Assembly (NCBI GenBank): GCA_042663485.1
Contig: JBHTAF010000002.1
Length of the DNA: 64,000 nucleotides
Direction: 5' to 3' (one strand)
DNA from: Natronosalvus sp042663485
Lineage (GTDB): Archaea; Halobacteriota; Halobacteria; Halobacteriales; Natrialbaceae
Both the position numbers and the translations under genes were made by a program. Positions 23,642 through 32,678 of the stretch are shown piece by piece. How positions within the stretch are numbered: the stretch's first letter is position 1; each line of letters starts with the position of its first letter. The notes beneath the pieces are model-generated. The model had not been told where the DNA came from, searched no databases, and worked only from the letters and a program-made list of their open reading frames with translations.

Positions 23642-24907
23642 ATGAACGTGCTCGCAGCTATCGTCGAGAGCGAGCGAGCGAACGCTGCGCTCGCCTGGTC
23701 GATCGTCGCCGCGATCGTCGTCACGGCAATCGTGAGCGCTCGAGCGGGAGCGTTCGTCTGGGCGGCACTCGGGGCGACGGCCGTCGTACTCGCGCTCGTC
23801 CCGACCCTGCGTCGATGGGACCCGCTCGTGATACTCCCGTGGGAGGTGCTGGCGCTCGCGGCAGTACCGCTGGTAGTGCGTCTGGTGGCGTCGATTCCTA
23901 TCGCGGGATTTCTCACGGTCGCCACCATCGCGCTGCTCATCGCCGTGGAACTCGATACGTACACCTCGGTCGAGATGACGTCGCGGTTTGCCGTCTCGTT
24001 CGTCGTCCTCGCGACGATGGCCGTCGCCGGGTGCTGGGTTATTCTCCAGTGGACCAGCGACGCACTGCTCGGTACGGCCCACCTCACGGGGGTGGTCCCC
24101 CTCATGTGGGACATCGTCTACGCGACCGCCTTCGGTGGGCTCGCGGGCGCGCTCTTCGTCCTCTACTTCTTCCAGCGCGACGACGCAGACGGTGATCTGA
24201 CGCAGGAACGAGCGGGCCACGACGAGGGACGGAATCACCGCACCTCGAGCGAGGCGGAGACGAGCGACAGCGACACTGTCCTCGGACTCTCCGAACGATG
24301 GTGCTGGCGAGGAGTGAGGCTGCTCCAGGGCGCGCTCGCGCTTCTGGTCGGTTACGCGGTCGTCACCGTCGATCCGGCGCTGTTCGTCAACGCCGCGCTC
24401 CCGCTCGCGCTCACCTTCGCCCCGACCCTCGTCCGCCGAACGTCCGGCCACGAGATGGGAGCGGGGCTCGCGCTCTGGATCGCCGCTGCCGCGTTCCTCC
24501 ACACGGTCGGCGCGATCGGGCTGTACACGACGTTCGGGTGGTTCGACCAGCTCACACACACCCTCTCGGCGACGCTCGTCGCCGGTCTGGGGTACGCCGT
24601 CGTCGACGCCCTCGAGCGCACGGAAAGCGGCGTAGACTTCCCCACTGGGTTTCGGTTCGTGTTTCTCGTGATCTTCGTCCTTGCCTTCGGCGTTGCCTGG
24701 GAGATCCTCGAGTTCGGGTCGGGTGGCCTCGCCAGCCTCGTCGGCGGCGAAGCCGTCCTGGCCCAGTACGGAACGAGCGACATTGCACTCGACCTCCTGT
24801 TCAACGCCGTCGGTGCCGTCCTCGTCGGCCTCTGGGGGACAGGGTACTTCGACGGGCTCGCCCGGGTGTTCACGAACCGGTTCGACGACTCCCGCGACGT
24901 CACCTGA
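23642..24907 (+). CDS. Polytopic membrane protein, C-terminal half YjdF/DUF2238-like
   Basis: The 421-residue protein has about five or six helices (1-180), a charged cytoplasmic or external loop (about 180-220) rich in Ser/Glu/Asp, and a second group of helices. In that group TTFGWFDQLTHTLSATL, VAWEILEFGSGG and DLLFNAVGAVLVGLWG resemble the DUF2238/YjdF family of integral membrane proteins, with conserved His, Asp and Glu inside helices. The function of that family is unknown. The FNT gene is just upstream, but no coupling is seen. Confidence 0.78.
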   Translation: MNVLAAIVESERANAALAWSIVAAIVVTAIVSARAGAFVWAALGATAVVLALVPTLRRWDPLVILPWEVLALAAVPLVVRLVASIPIAGFLTVATIALLIAVELDTYTSVEMTSRFAVSFVVLATMAVAGCWVILQWTSDALLGTAHLTGVVPLMWDIVYATAFGGLAGALFVLYFFQRDDADGDLTQERAGHDEGRNHRTSSEAETSDSDTVLGLSERWCWRGVRLLQGALALLVGYAVVTVDPALFVNAALPLALTFAPTLVRRTSGHEMGAGLALWIAAAAFLHTVGAIGLYTTFGWFDQLTHTLSATLVAGLGYAVVDALERTESGVDFPTGFRFVFLVIFVLAFGVAWEILEFGSGGLASLVGGEAVLAQYGTSDIALDLLFNAVGAVLVGLWGTGYFDGLARVFTNRFDDSRDVT

Positions 24908-25065
24908 TCCGGCGCGGGACCCGACGGCGTCCCCGCCAGGACTACCGATGGACTCCTTCCCCCACCTCGAGTAGGACCGGGTTCAGCCACTCGCTCGAGA
25001 GGTCGGCCGGCGAGCGTGAACCTGCTGGTTGGCCGTTTTTGCTCCTCCACCGTGACCACCCAGAC

Positions 25066-25335
25066 ATGGCAGACGTACCCGACATCGAGACCGTCGAGAC
25101 CGAGGACGACTACATCCACGTCCGGTTTCGCAACCCCGACCAGTTCGACGAAATTCGCACGCCCGACTGGGCGCAGAACCCGGCGGAGTCGGTCTCGGAG
25201 GGCGCGGAGGTCAGGACCGGCAACACGGAGGGCGACGACGACTGGAAGGTCCAGAGCGTCCTGATCAAAAAGTCGGTCGGCGAGGAGAAGGCGAGAGAGC
25301 AGGCGAAAGACATCGTCGAGAAGATTCAATCCTGA
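25066..25335 (+). CDS. Small conserved haloarchaeal protein
   Basis: The 89-residue soluble acidic protein has the central segment DYIHVRFRNPDQFDEIRTPD and a helical end (VGEEKAREQAKDIVEKIQ). It has the composition of a real haloarchaeal protein and reads from MADVPDIETV at 25066; the larger open frame around it is Arg-rich noise. I do not recognise a named domain. It converges with the DAO-type oxidase gene. Proteins with this RTPDWA motif look widely kept in the class, but I know no function. Confidence 0.75.
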   Translation: MADVPDIETVETEDDYIHVRFRNPDQFDEIRTPDWAQNPAESVSEGAEVRTGNTEGDDDWKVQSVLIKKSVGEEKAREQAKDIVEKIQS

Positions 25336-25448
25336 GAATCGCTCGAGCGTTCGGGTGCCTCGCTATCCAATTGCGGACCTCGAGAACGGTACGCCCGCAT
25401 AACGCATCCATCGATTCCCGCCCAGCGGAGGACGCCGAGTCCGTAACC

Positions 25449-26612
25449 TCAGGCGACGTTTCGTTCGGCGAGCGTCTCACCACGGTTGAACCGACCGCTG
25501 TCGAGCACCGACACGTCGACGAGGGTTGCCTCGCCGTCGAGCACGATCTCCGCGACGATCTGCCCCGTCGCCGGGGCGTGCTGAAATCCGTGTCCCGAGA
25601 AGCCCGCGGCGGTCACGAAACCGGGAATCGTCTCCTCGATGATCGGATGGTGGTCCGGCGTCACCGCGTACAATCCCGCCCAGCCCCGTCTGATCCGGGT
25701 GTCCGGGCCGAAGTACTCGGCGTAGTCCGCCGCGTACTCGACGGCGCGGGCCGCCCACTCGAGGTCCATTCCCTCGTCGAAGTGGCCCGGATCCATCTCC
25801 GGGTCGTCGTCCTCGGGGAAGTGGCCCCCGACGAGGGCGATTCCCTCGCGTTCGGGGCGAAAGTACGACCCCGTCTCGAGGTCGATGGTCAGCGGGATCG
25901 ATTCCGGCATCGGTGGCGTCGGATCGACGACCGCGACCTGTCGCCGTCGCGGCGAGATGGGCAACTCGACGTCAGCCAGCTCGGCGAGCGCGCCCGCCCA
26001 CGCCCCGGCGGCGTTGACCACGTAGTCCGCCTCGCGTCGTTCGCGACCATCGGTTCCTTGCACGTCGACGCCCACGACTCGGCCGTCATCCAGGCGGACG
26101 TCCGTGACGGCCGTCCCCGTTCGTATCTCGACGCCCAGTTCCCGGGCCGCCGCCGCGTACCCCTGTACGGCGAGGTTCGGATCCGCCACGCCGTCGTCGG
26201 GGTTGAACGTCGCGCCGACGAACGGCTCGGGGTCCAGTCCGGGGCAGTGGTCGGTCGCCTCCGTCGGCGAAAGGTACTCGCTTTCGGCCCCAAGACGCCG
26301 TTGCATGTGGACGTTCTCGCGGAACCCGTCGGCGGTGGACTCGGTGCGGGCGAGAAACAGGTAGCCGTTCTTTCGAAGCCCGATGTCGACGCCGAAGGTC
26401 TCCTCGAACGCGTTCCAGACGCGCTTGCTGGCGAGCGAGAGTTCGACGTTGACCGCCGTCGAGAACTGCGACCGAATCCCGCCGGCCGCACGGGCGGTAC
26501 TCCCGGCGCCGAGCGATCCGCGCTCGTAGAGCGTCACGGATGCCCCACGCTCGGCCAGATAGTGTGCCGACGAGAGGCCAACGATGCCCCCACCGACGAC
26601 GACTACGTTCAT
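25449..26612 (-). CDS. FAD-dependent oxidoreductase, DAO family (sarcosine/glycine oxidase-like)
   Basis: The 387-residue protein starts with the FAD-binding VVVVGGGIVGLSSAHYLAE and has ARAAGGIRSQF and the C-terminal GYSGHGFQHAP-like GFSGHGFQHAPATGQI, where the flavin is closed in. These are marks of amine-oxidising DAO enzymes such as sarcosine oxidase, glycine oxidase and the E1-beta of sarcosine dehydrogenase. The substrate is likely an N-alkyl or plain amino acid. It is divergent from an ornithine-cyclodeaminase-family gene, and both may serve amino acid breakdown next to the Liv-type transporter (inference). Confidence 0.88.
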   Translation of the reverse strand: MNVVVVGGGIVGLSSAHYLAERGASVTLYERGSLGAGSTARAAGGIRSQFSTAVNVELSLASKRVWNAFEETFGVDIGLRKNGYLFLARTESTADGFRENVHMQRRLGAESEYLSPTEATDHCPGLDPEPFVGATFNPDDGVADPNLAVQGYAAAARELGVEIRTGTAVTDVRLDDGRVVGVDVQGTDGRERREADYVVNAAGAWAGALAELADVELPISPRRRQVAVVDPTPPMPESIPLTIDLETGSYFRPEREGIALVGGHFPEDDDPEMDPGHFDEGMDLEWAARAVEYAADYAEYFGPDTRIRRGWAGLYAVTPDHHPIIEETIPGFVTAAGFSGHGFQHAPATGQIVAEIVLDGEATLVDVSVLDSGRFNRGETLAERNVA

Positions 26613-26719
26613 GACCCTCCATCGGCCCCGGGGGGCATAATCGTTCGCCGACTCGAGGCACCCGCCGATTCGGATGGCCCGTAACCAAAAGCTAAGTCCG
26701 AAGACGGCGATGGCCGCCC

Positions 26720-27691
26720 ATGGTACTCGTCCTCTCCGAAGCAGCGGTCGAGGAGACGCTCGACCTCGCCGACCTCGTCGACGTGGTCGGGGACGCGCTC
26801 GTCAAACAGGCCGCGGGTGACGTCGAACGGCCCGACCGACCGCACTTCCCCGTCGGCTCGGGGCTCGAGGGGGACGAACCGCTGGGAACCGGGATCGCGA
26901 TGCCCGCCTACGTTCACGGCGACGACCAGTACGCGACGAAACTCGTCGGCGTCCACGAGGGGAACGCAGACCGCGGGCTGCCGACGATTCACGCACAGAT
27001 CGTCCTCACGGACGCCCGGACCGGCGTTCCGAAGGCGTTCGTGGGCGGGACGACCATCACGAACGCCCGAACGGGCTGTCTCGGCGCGCTCGCGGTCCGC
27101 GAACTCGCCCCCGATGCAATCACGCTCGGCGTCGTCGGCGCAGGCGCGCAGGCTCGCTGGCAGACCCGGGCCATCGAGACGGTCGCCACGCTCGAGGACG
27201 TGCGAATCTACTCGCCGAGTGCGTCCCGGGACGCCTGTGCCGCCGACCTGCGCGACGAGGAGATTCCCGCCCGCGCCGTCGACACCCCGGCGACCGCCGT
27301 CGACGGAGCCGACGTGGTCGTGACCGCGACGACCGCGACCGAGCCGGTGTTCCCGGCCGACGCGCTCGAGTCGGGGGCGCTCGTCGTCGCCGTCGGCGCG
27401 TTCACCGCCGAGATGCAAGAAGTTGAACCGGCCGTTCTCGAGGACGCTGGCACGGTGTTCGCCGACGTCCCGTCCGAGGTCGCCGAAACGGGTGACGTCC
27501 TCGCCACCAGCCTCGGCGCCAAGGACCTCGTGGCGCTCGGCGAATTGGTCACCGACGGCTACGAGCGTCGATCCCCGGACGAGGTGATCGTCGTCGACAG
27601 CGTCGGTTCCGCGACGCTCGACGCGGCCGCGGGGGCGACGGTCTATCGACGGGCGCTGGAGCGCGGTGCCGGGACGGAGATTTCGCTGTAA
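26720..27691 (+). CDS. Ornithine cyclodeaminase / mu-crystallin family protein
   Basis: The 323-residue protein has the family core KLVGVHEGNADRGLPTIHA, TTITNARTGCLGALAVREL and the NAD-binding TLGVVGAGAQARWQTRAIE. Relatives include ornithine cyclodeaminase, archaeal alanine dehydrogenase and ketimine reductases. Archaeal alanine dehydrogenase belongs to this family, so it could be that, but the residues visible do not decide it. It is divergent from the DAO oxidase by about 107 bases and converges with the Liv operon. Confidence 0.86.
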   Translation: MVLVLSEAAVEETLDLADLVDVVGDALVKQAAGDVERPDRPHFPVGSGLEGDEPLGTGIAMPAYVHGDDQYATKLVGVHEGNADRGLPTIHAQIVLTDARTGVPKAFVGGTTITNARTGCLGALAVRELAPDAITLGVVGAGAQARWQTRAIETVATLEDVRIYSPSASRDACAADLRDEEIPARAVDTPATAVDGADVVVTATTATEPVFPADALESGALVVAVGAFTAEMQEVEPAVLEDAGTVFADVPSEVAETGDVLATSLGAKDLVALGELVTDGYERRSPDEVIVVDSVGSATLDAAAGATVYRRALERGAGTEISL

Positions 27692-27802
27692 CGCGTCTCG
27701 CGTTGCAGCCGGCGAGGAGGGGGTGATCGCCAAAAGGAACCGGTGCTCGAGCAACGACGACTCGAGCGACACCACCTGAGCAATGACGACCCGAACGTCT
27801 CG

Positions 27803-28507
27803 CTACCCGCCGAGAAACTGCCGCCGCACCTCGGGATCGTTCAACAGCACCTCACCCTCGTCGACGTACCGGTTTTCCCCCTGAGCGAGGACGTAGCCGC
27901 GATCACAGCGGCGAAGCGCCGTCTTCGCGTTCTGTTCGACGATGAGGATCGTGACGCCGCGGTCGTTGATCGCGTCGATGTGGTCGAACATCTCGTCGAC
28001 GAGATCCGGGGCGAGCCCCGCAGACGGCTCGTCGAGCAACAGCAGGGGCGGGTCGGGAATCAGCGCCCGCGCCATCGCGAGCATCTGTTGCTGGCCGCCC
28101 GAGAGGTTCCCCGCCCGCTGGTCGAGGCGCTCCTCGAGGATCGGGAACTGCTCGAGGACCACCGCCAGCCGATCGTCCGGGAGGTCGCCCAGCAGGTACG
28201 CGCCGATGCGGAGGTTTTCCTCGACCGTCAGCGACGGGAAGACGTTCTCGGTCTGGGGAACGTAGCCGACGCCGCGGTCGATGATCGCCTGTGGCTCCAG
28301 TCCGGCGACGGTCTCGCCGTCGAATCGAATGTCGCCGCCCATGTGCGTCGCCAGCCCGACGATGGCCTTCATCGCGGTGGATTTCCCCGCGCCGTTGGGG
28401 CCGACGATCGCGACGTACTCGCCGTCGTCGACGTGGAGATCCACCCCGTACAGCACCTGTAGCTCGCCGTAGCCCGCGTCCAGGTCGGTGAGTTCGAGCA
28501 GGCTCAT
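27803..28507 (-). CDS. livF: ABC transporter ATPase, LivF type
   Basis: The 234-residue protein has Walker A VGPNGAGKSTAMKA, the LivF-type YVPQTENVFPSLTV, the signature NLSGGQQQMLAMARALI and Walker B LLLLDEPSAGLAP. It is the second ATPase of a branched-chain-amino-acid-type importer and the last gene of the operon. The ATG at 28507 overlaps the TGA of a possible 27-codon frame (28504-28587). An in-frame ATG four codons upstream (28519) is the alternative start. The substrate could also be amides or urea, as this ABC family varies. Confidence 0.9.
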   Translation of the reverse strand: MSLLELTDLDAGYGELQVLYGVDLHVDDGEYVAIVGPNGAGKSTAMKAIVGLATHMGGDIRFDGETVAGLEPQAIIDRGVGYVPQTENVFPSLTVEENLRIGAYLLGDLPDDRLAVVLEQFPILEERLDQRAGNLSGGQQQMLAMARALIPDPPLLLLDEPSAGLAPDLVDEMFDHIDAINDRGVTILIVEQNAKTALRRCDRGYVLAQGENRYVDEGEVLLNDPEVRRQFLGG

Positions 28508-28587
28508 CGGCCACCCCATCCTCGTCGCGAACCGTTCGACTCGTCTCGTCCACTCGAGCCGTCCTGGCTGGATAGTGTCTCGTTCAT
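28504..28587 (-). CDS. Possible 27-residue leader peptide between livG and livF
   Basis: An ATG at 28587, 16 bases after livG, opens 27 codons ending in a TGA that overlaps the livF ATG (ATGA at 28504-28507). The peptide is hydrophilic, rich in Ser, Gly and Arg. Its only support is position: it would couple livF translation to upstream ribosomes. It may be chance. Confidence 0.25.
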   Translation of the reverse strand: MNETLSSQDGSSGRDESNGSRRGWGGR

Positions 28588-28603
28588 CGCATCACCTCGT
28601 GGC

Positions 28604-29359
28604 TCATCCGCCCAGATAGGCATCGATGACCTCCTCGTGTTCCATGATCTCCGCCGGTGTCCCGGTCGCGAGAACCCGCCCGTCCGCGAGAACGACCAGG
28701 CGGTCGACCAGTTCGGTCAGCGTCTCCAGTTCGTGCTCGATGACGAGCAGCGTGAGACCGTCCTCGTTGAGCGCCTCGATGTGTGCGACGATCTCCTTCG
28801 TCAACGACGGGTTGACGCCGGCAAACGGCTCGTCGAGCAGCAACATCTTCGGCTCGAGCATCAGCGACCGGGCGAGTTCGAGGAGTTTGCGCTGGCCCCC
28901 GGAGAGGGTGCCGGCGTACTCGTCGGCCATCGTCTCGAGGTCGAACACCTCGAGGAGTTCGAGCGCCCGTTGCCGGGCCTCGGCTTCGCGACGTTCGCTC
29001 GCATCCGTCCGGCCGACGGCGTGCCAGGCTCGCTCGCCGGGGTGATCGAGCGCCGGGACGAGCACGTTCTCCTCGACGGTCAACGTCTCCAGTTCGCGGG
29101 TTCGCTGGAAGGTCCGGACGAGCCCCCGTCGCGCGAGGGCGTGAGGTGGGAGCGTCGTGACGTCCTCCCCGTCGAACGTGACGGTTCCGGCGTCGCACTC
29201 GATGACACTCGAGAGGCAGTTGAACGTGGTCGTCTTCCCGGCACCGTTCGGGCCGATCATGCCGACGATCTCGCCGGTCTCGACCTCGAAGGTGACGCCG
29301 TCGACGGCGACGAGGCTGCCGAACGACCGGCGAAGGTCCTCGACGGCGAGCAGTGTCAC
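28604..29359 (-). CDS. livG: ABC transporter ATPase, LivG type
   Basis: The 251-residue protein has Walker A GPNGAGKTTTFNCL, the LivG-type ARRGLVRTFQRTRELETLTV, the signature LSGGQRKLLELARSL and Walker B MLLLDEPFAGVNP. The GTG start at 29359 is chosen because it overlaps the livM TGA (GTGA, 29356-29359). Together with LivF it powers the LivHM channel. The open frame upstream of the GTG is an Arg-rich shadow inside livM. Confidence 0.9.
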   Translation of the reverse strand: MTLLAVEDLRRSFGSLVAVDGVTFEVETGEIVGMIGPNGAGKTTTFNCLSSVIECDAGTVTFDGEDVTTLPPHALARRGLVRTFQRTRELETLTVEENVLVPALDHPGERAWHAVGRTDASERREAEARQRALELLEVFDLETMADEYAGTLSGGQRKLLELARSLMLEPKMLLLDEPFAGVNPSLTKEIVAHIEALNEDGLTLLVIEHELETLTELVDRLVVLADGRVLATGTPAEIMEHEEVIDAYLGG

Positions 29360-30405
29360 GACTCCACCCCCAGCCTGTCGGCGTCGCCCCAGAGACCCTC
29401 CGGGCGGTACCTGATGATGAGCATCAACAGGAGCCCGACGAACATCAGCCGGATCGAGGCGAACTGGTCCTGGGTGATGAACGGAATCGCGTCGTTGAAA
29501 AAGCGCGTCAACAGCTGAAAGCCCATGATGATTGCGAGCCCGCCGATGACGCCACGGTCGTTGCCCGCCCCGCCGATGAGCATCCCGACCCAGACGATGA
29601 CGGTCACGTCGATGGTGAAAAAGCCCTCCGCGGCGGCGCCGTTGTAGAAGACCAGCAGCGCCCCGGCCAGTCCCGCGATCGCGGCGCCGTAGACGAACAC
29701 GGCGACCTTGTACCGGAACACGCGTTTGCCGAGGGTCTCGGTCACCTGGTCGTCGGCGCGAATCGCGCGGAGGACGCGTCCGTACGGCGAGGCCGACAGG
29801 CGGCGGAAGACGCCGTAGAAGACCACCGCGAGCGCCGCGAAGACGATGATCGTCGACACGAGCGCCGCACCGCCGCCGACGTCGGTGGTCCCAGCGATCG
29901 GCCGCGGCACGCTGGTGAGGCCGACCGTTCCGCCGGTCACGTCGCGGAACGCGACGATCAACCCGTGGACGATTTCGGCGACGGCCAGCGTGACGATGGC
30001 CAGGAAGTCGTCGCGAAGCCTGAGCGTCGAGACGCCGATCAAGACGCCGAGTGCAGCCGCGGCGAGGACGGCGGCGACCACCCCGATCGGCCACGGAAAC
30101 CCGAGCCCGACGGCCTGGTACGGATCGTTCGCGGTCAAGATTGCTGCGGCGTAGCCGCCGACCGCGAAGAAGGCGACCGGGCCGAAGTTGACCAGTCCCG
30201 CGTGGCCGAACTGGAGGTTCAATCCGACCAGGATCATCGCGTACAGGAAGAAGAGGACACCGACTTCGAAGAAGACGAACGAGCCGCCCGGCGGCTGGAC
30301 GAAGAGCGGACTCAACACGAAGGCTATCGAGAGCACCAGCAACGCGAGTCCGACGTGGACCGCGTCGATCGGCAGGTTCTCGAGCCGGTTCGTTGGGGCA
30401 CTCAC
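29356..30405 (-). CDS. livM: Branched-chain amino acid ABC permease, LivM type
   Basis: The 349-residue protein has about ten membrane helices and the LivM marks GLNLQFGHAGLVNFGPVAFF and RAIRADDQVTETLGK (the loop that contacts the ATPases). It begins with an ATGA overlap with livH and ends with a GTGA overlap with livG, so H, M and G are translated as a coupled set. The permease sits in the cytoplasmic membrane. Confidence 0.92.
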   Translation of the reverse strand: MSAPTNRLENLPIDAVHVGLALLVLSIAFVLSPLFVQPPGGSFVFFEVGVLFFLYAMILVGLNLQFGHAGLVNFGPVAFFAVGGYAAAILTANDPYQAVGLGFPWPIGVVAAVLAAAALGVLIGVSTLRLRDDFLAIVTLAVAEIVHGLIVAFRDVTGGTVGLTSVPRPIAGTTDVGGGAALVSTIIVFAALAVVFYGVFRRLSASPYGRVLRAIRADDQVTETLGKRVFRYKVAVFVYGAAIAGLAGALLVFYNGAAAEGFFTIDVTVIVWVGMLIGGAGNDRGVIGGLAIIMGFQLLTRFFNDAIPFITQDQFASIRLMFVGLLLMLIIRYRPEGLWGDADRLGVES

Positions 30406-31286
30406 GACGTCCGCACCTCCGCGTTGACGAGGCCGCCGGGACGAACGAGCAGGACGACGATGAGGACGACGAACGCCATGGTCGCGTTGAGTTCAGTCAG
30501 TCCGGACGGAAGAAACGCGACGGAGACGGTGATACCGATGCCCAGCAGGTACGATCCGACGATCGCCCCGTAGGGACTGCCCGCGCCGCCGAGGATGGCG
30601 GCAGTTATGATCAATAGGAGTTGTCCGAAACCCACATTAGGGTTGGCCGACTGCGAGACGGCGAGCATGACGCCCGCGACGCCCGCGAGCCCGGACGCGG
30701 CGAGCCAGACCGCGTTTCTGATCCGTCGCGTGTCGATCCCGGAGACGAGCGCGAGGTCCTCGTTGTCCGAGGTCGCGCGCATCGCGATTCCGAGCATCGT
30801 TCGGCTGAGAAAGACGTGGAGGACGACGACAGCGACGAGCGTCACGCCGATGATGAACAGCTGTTGACTCGTGACGAAGAAGCCCCAGTCGTCGAAGCGG
30901 TACGTCGTGACGTCCCGTGGAACGGTCCGACGCGACGGTCCCGCGATCACCCGGAACCCGTTGCGCAAGACCAGACCCAGTCCGATGGACATCAAGAGCA
31001 ACGGGACTGCGCCCGCCTCGTTCATGGGTTCGAACGTGACGCGGGCAATAACCCAACCGACGACCGCCGTGATCGCCAGGGCGACGACGACGGCCACCGG
31101 GATCGAGAGCCCGCCGAATACGACCGCGAGATACCCGACGAACGCCCCGACCGTGATGAACTCGCCGTGGGCGAAGTTGATCATGTTGACGAGGCCGTAC
31201 ACCAGCGTAAACCCGATCGCGCCGAGTGCGATGTACGAACCGATAACCAGACCGAAGATGATCTCCTGTGCAAGTGGAATTTCCAT
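30402..31286 (-). CDS. livH: Branched-chain amino acid ABC permease, LivH type
   Basis: The 294-residue protein has eight or so helices, the LivH opening GLVIGSYIALGAIGFTLVYG and the loop RAT-type MRATSDNEDLALVSGIDT that meets the ATPases. It is the second gene of the operon, 18 bases after livK and overlapping livM by four. Length and motifs are normal for the family. Confidence 0.92.
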   Translation of the reverse strand: MEIPLAQEIIFGLVIGSYIALGAIGFTLVYGLVNMINFAHGEFITVGAFVGYLAVVFGGLSIPVAVVVALAITAVVGWVIARVTFEPMNEAGAVPLLLMSIGLGLVLRNGFRVIAGPSRRTVPRDVTTYRFDDWGFFVTSQQLFIIGVTLVAVVVLHVFLSRTMLGIAMRATSDNEDLALVSGIDTRRIRNAVWLAASGLAGVAGVMLAVSQSANPNVGFGQLLLIITAAILGGAGSPYGAIVGSYLLGIGITVSVAFLPSGLTELNATMAFVVLIVVLLVRPGGLVNAEVRTS

Positions 31287-31304
31287 AGATAGTTCTACGA
31301 CTCG

Positions 31305-32678
31305 TCAGTACTCGTCGATCTCGTCCTGCAGGTCGTCGCCGCTGATAGTAAACTCCGTCTCGAAGCCGTCGGGCGTCACCCGCTCGACGACCACGTCTCC
31401 CCAGACGTTTCCGTGTTCGGTGAAATCACAGTCGGTCACGGCGCCCTCGTAGTTGATTTCGTCGCCGTTGTCGAGCGCGTCCTTTCCCTCGGCGAACGTC
31501 GTGACGGTCGTTCCGTCGGGGCGAGAAACCGCACCGATGCTCCGCTGAATAGCCTGGTGAGACGTCTCGCCGGCGTGGTGGATCGCCAGCGCGATGATGT
31601 TCGTCGCGTCGTAGGCCGCGACTGCCCAGGGGTGAAGTCCTTCGTCACTCACCTCCTCGTAACTCGAGAGGAACTGGTCGTAGTTCGGCCCCTCCGTACT
31701 GCCGGCGGCGATCCAGGCGCCGTCTGCCTGTTCGCCGACTTCGTCGATGAGGGAGTCGTCCCGGAGGCCGTCTTCCATCAGCAACTGCCCGCCGTAGCCG
31801 CCGTCCTCCCAGTTGCGGAGGATCGTGATCGCGTCTTCCAGGGCGAACGACAGCGCCCACGCGTCGAAGTCGTTGCTGAACAGTTCGTTCAACTGGCTCT
31901 GATAGGACGACTGCCCCTCGTCAGCCGAGATGACCTCGACGATTTCACCGCCGAGTTCCTCGTACCAGTTGGTGAACTGCCGCGTCCAGCCCTCCTCGCC
32001 GGCGCTCGTGGCGCTGAGGATGCCCATTCGTTCGACGCCGGCCTCTTCGAGCATCGCCTCCGCGGCGCCTGCCGTGTGGACCGTGTCGCCGATGACGGTT
32101 CGCCAGAGCCACTCGTCGTCGTCCGTTTCGTCGGTGCCCTTGTCCCCGCCTCTGGTGTCGAGATACGTCGATCCCGGCCATGGCGTGATAATCGGGACTT
32201 GCTGTTCCTGGATGAACTCCCAGAGCGGTTCGATCTCGCTGGAGTACAGGCCGTTGATTGCGGCGACGCCGTCGCTGTCGATGAACTGTCGGAGCACCTC
32301 GCGAGCCTGTTGCGGGTCGACCGTGGTGTCCTGGCGATTGACCTCGAACTCGGCGTCAAGCGGCCCGCCAGCGTCGTTAATCTGCTGTACCGCCAGATCC
32401 GTCGCGTCGGAGGCTGCCGGTTGCAGAAAGTCCCACGTGCCGGTCAACGACCCCGGCTGTCCAACCACGACGGTGTCGGGCGACTCGCCGTTACCGCCGT
32501 TGCTGTCGTTGCCGCCGTTACCGCCGTTACCGCCGTTACCACCGTTACCGCCGTTGCCGCCGTTTCCATCGCCTTCTGTTCCGATACAACCCGCCAGGCC
32601 GATGGTCGTCAGTGCGCCCGTTCCCGTGATCGCCAGAAAGGTTCGGCGATCGGTCCCGACTGTCTCCTTGCGTGACAT
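31305..32678 (-). CDS. livK: ABC transporter substrate-binding lipoprotein, LivK type
   Basis: The 457-residue protein starts with a Tat lipoprotein signal: twin arginines in TDRRTFLAITG and lipobox LAGC (Cys31), so it is anchored outside the membrane. A Gly/Asn linker of repeated GGN units (about 36-64) separates the anchor from a periplasmic-binding type I domain (PF13458 type). The start at 32678 is set by the signal. It is the first gene of the K-H-M-G-F operon. Ligand residues do not allow a firm substrate call; branched-chain amino acids, amides or urea are possible. Confidence 0.9.
   Translation of the reverse strand: MSRKETVGTDRRTFLAITGTGALTTIGLAGCIGTEGDGNGGNGGNGGNGGNGGNGGNDSNGGNGESPDTVVVGQPGSLTGTWDFLQPAASDATDLAVQQINDAGGPLDAEFEVNRQDTTVDPQQAREVLRQFIDSDGVAAINGLYSSEIEPLWEFIQEQQVPIITPWPGSTYLDTRGGDKGTDETDDDEWLWRTVIGDTVHTAGAAEAMLEEAGVERMGILSATSAGEEGWTRQFTNWYEELGGEIVEVISADEGQSSYQSQLNELFSNDFDAWALSFALEDAITILRNWEDGGYGGQLLMEDGLRDDSLIDEVGEQADGAWIAAGSTEGPNYDQFLSSYEEVSDEGLHPWAVAAYDATNIIALAIHHAGETSHQAIQRSIGAVSRPDGTTVTTFAEGKDALDNGDEINYEGAVTDCDFTEHGNVWGDVVVERVTPDGFETEFTISGDDLQDEIDEY

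Noticed and set aside
24298..25335. Long plus-strand frame ending at 25335 taken as one gene
   Set aside because: Only the last 89 codons (from 25066) have protein-like composition. The first part is an Arg-rich shadow of the 421-residue membrane protein.
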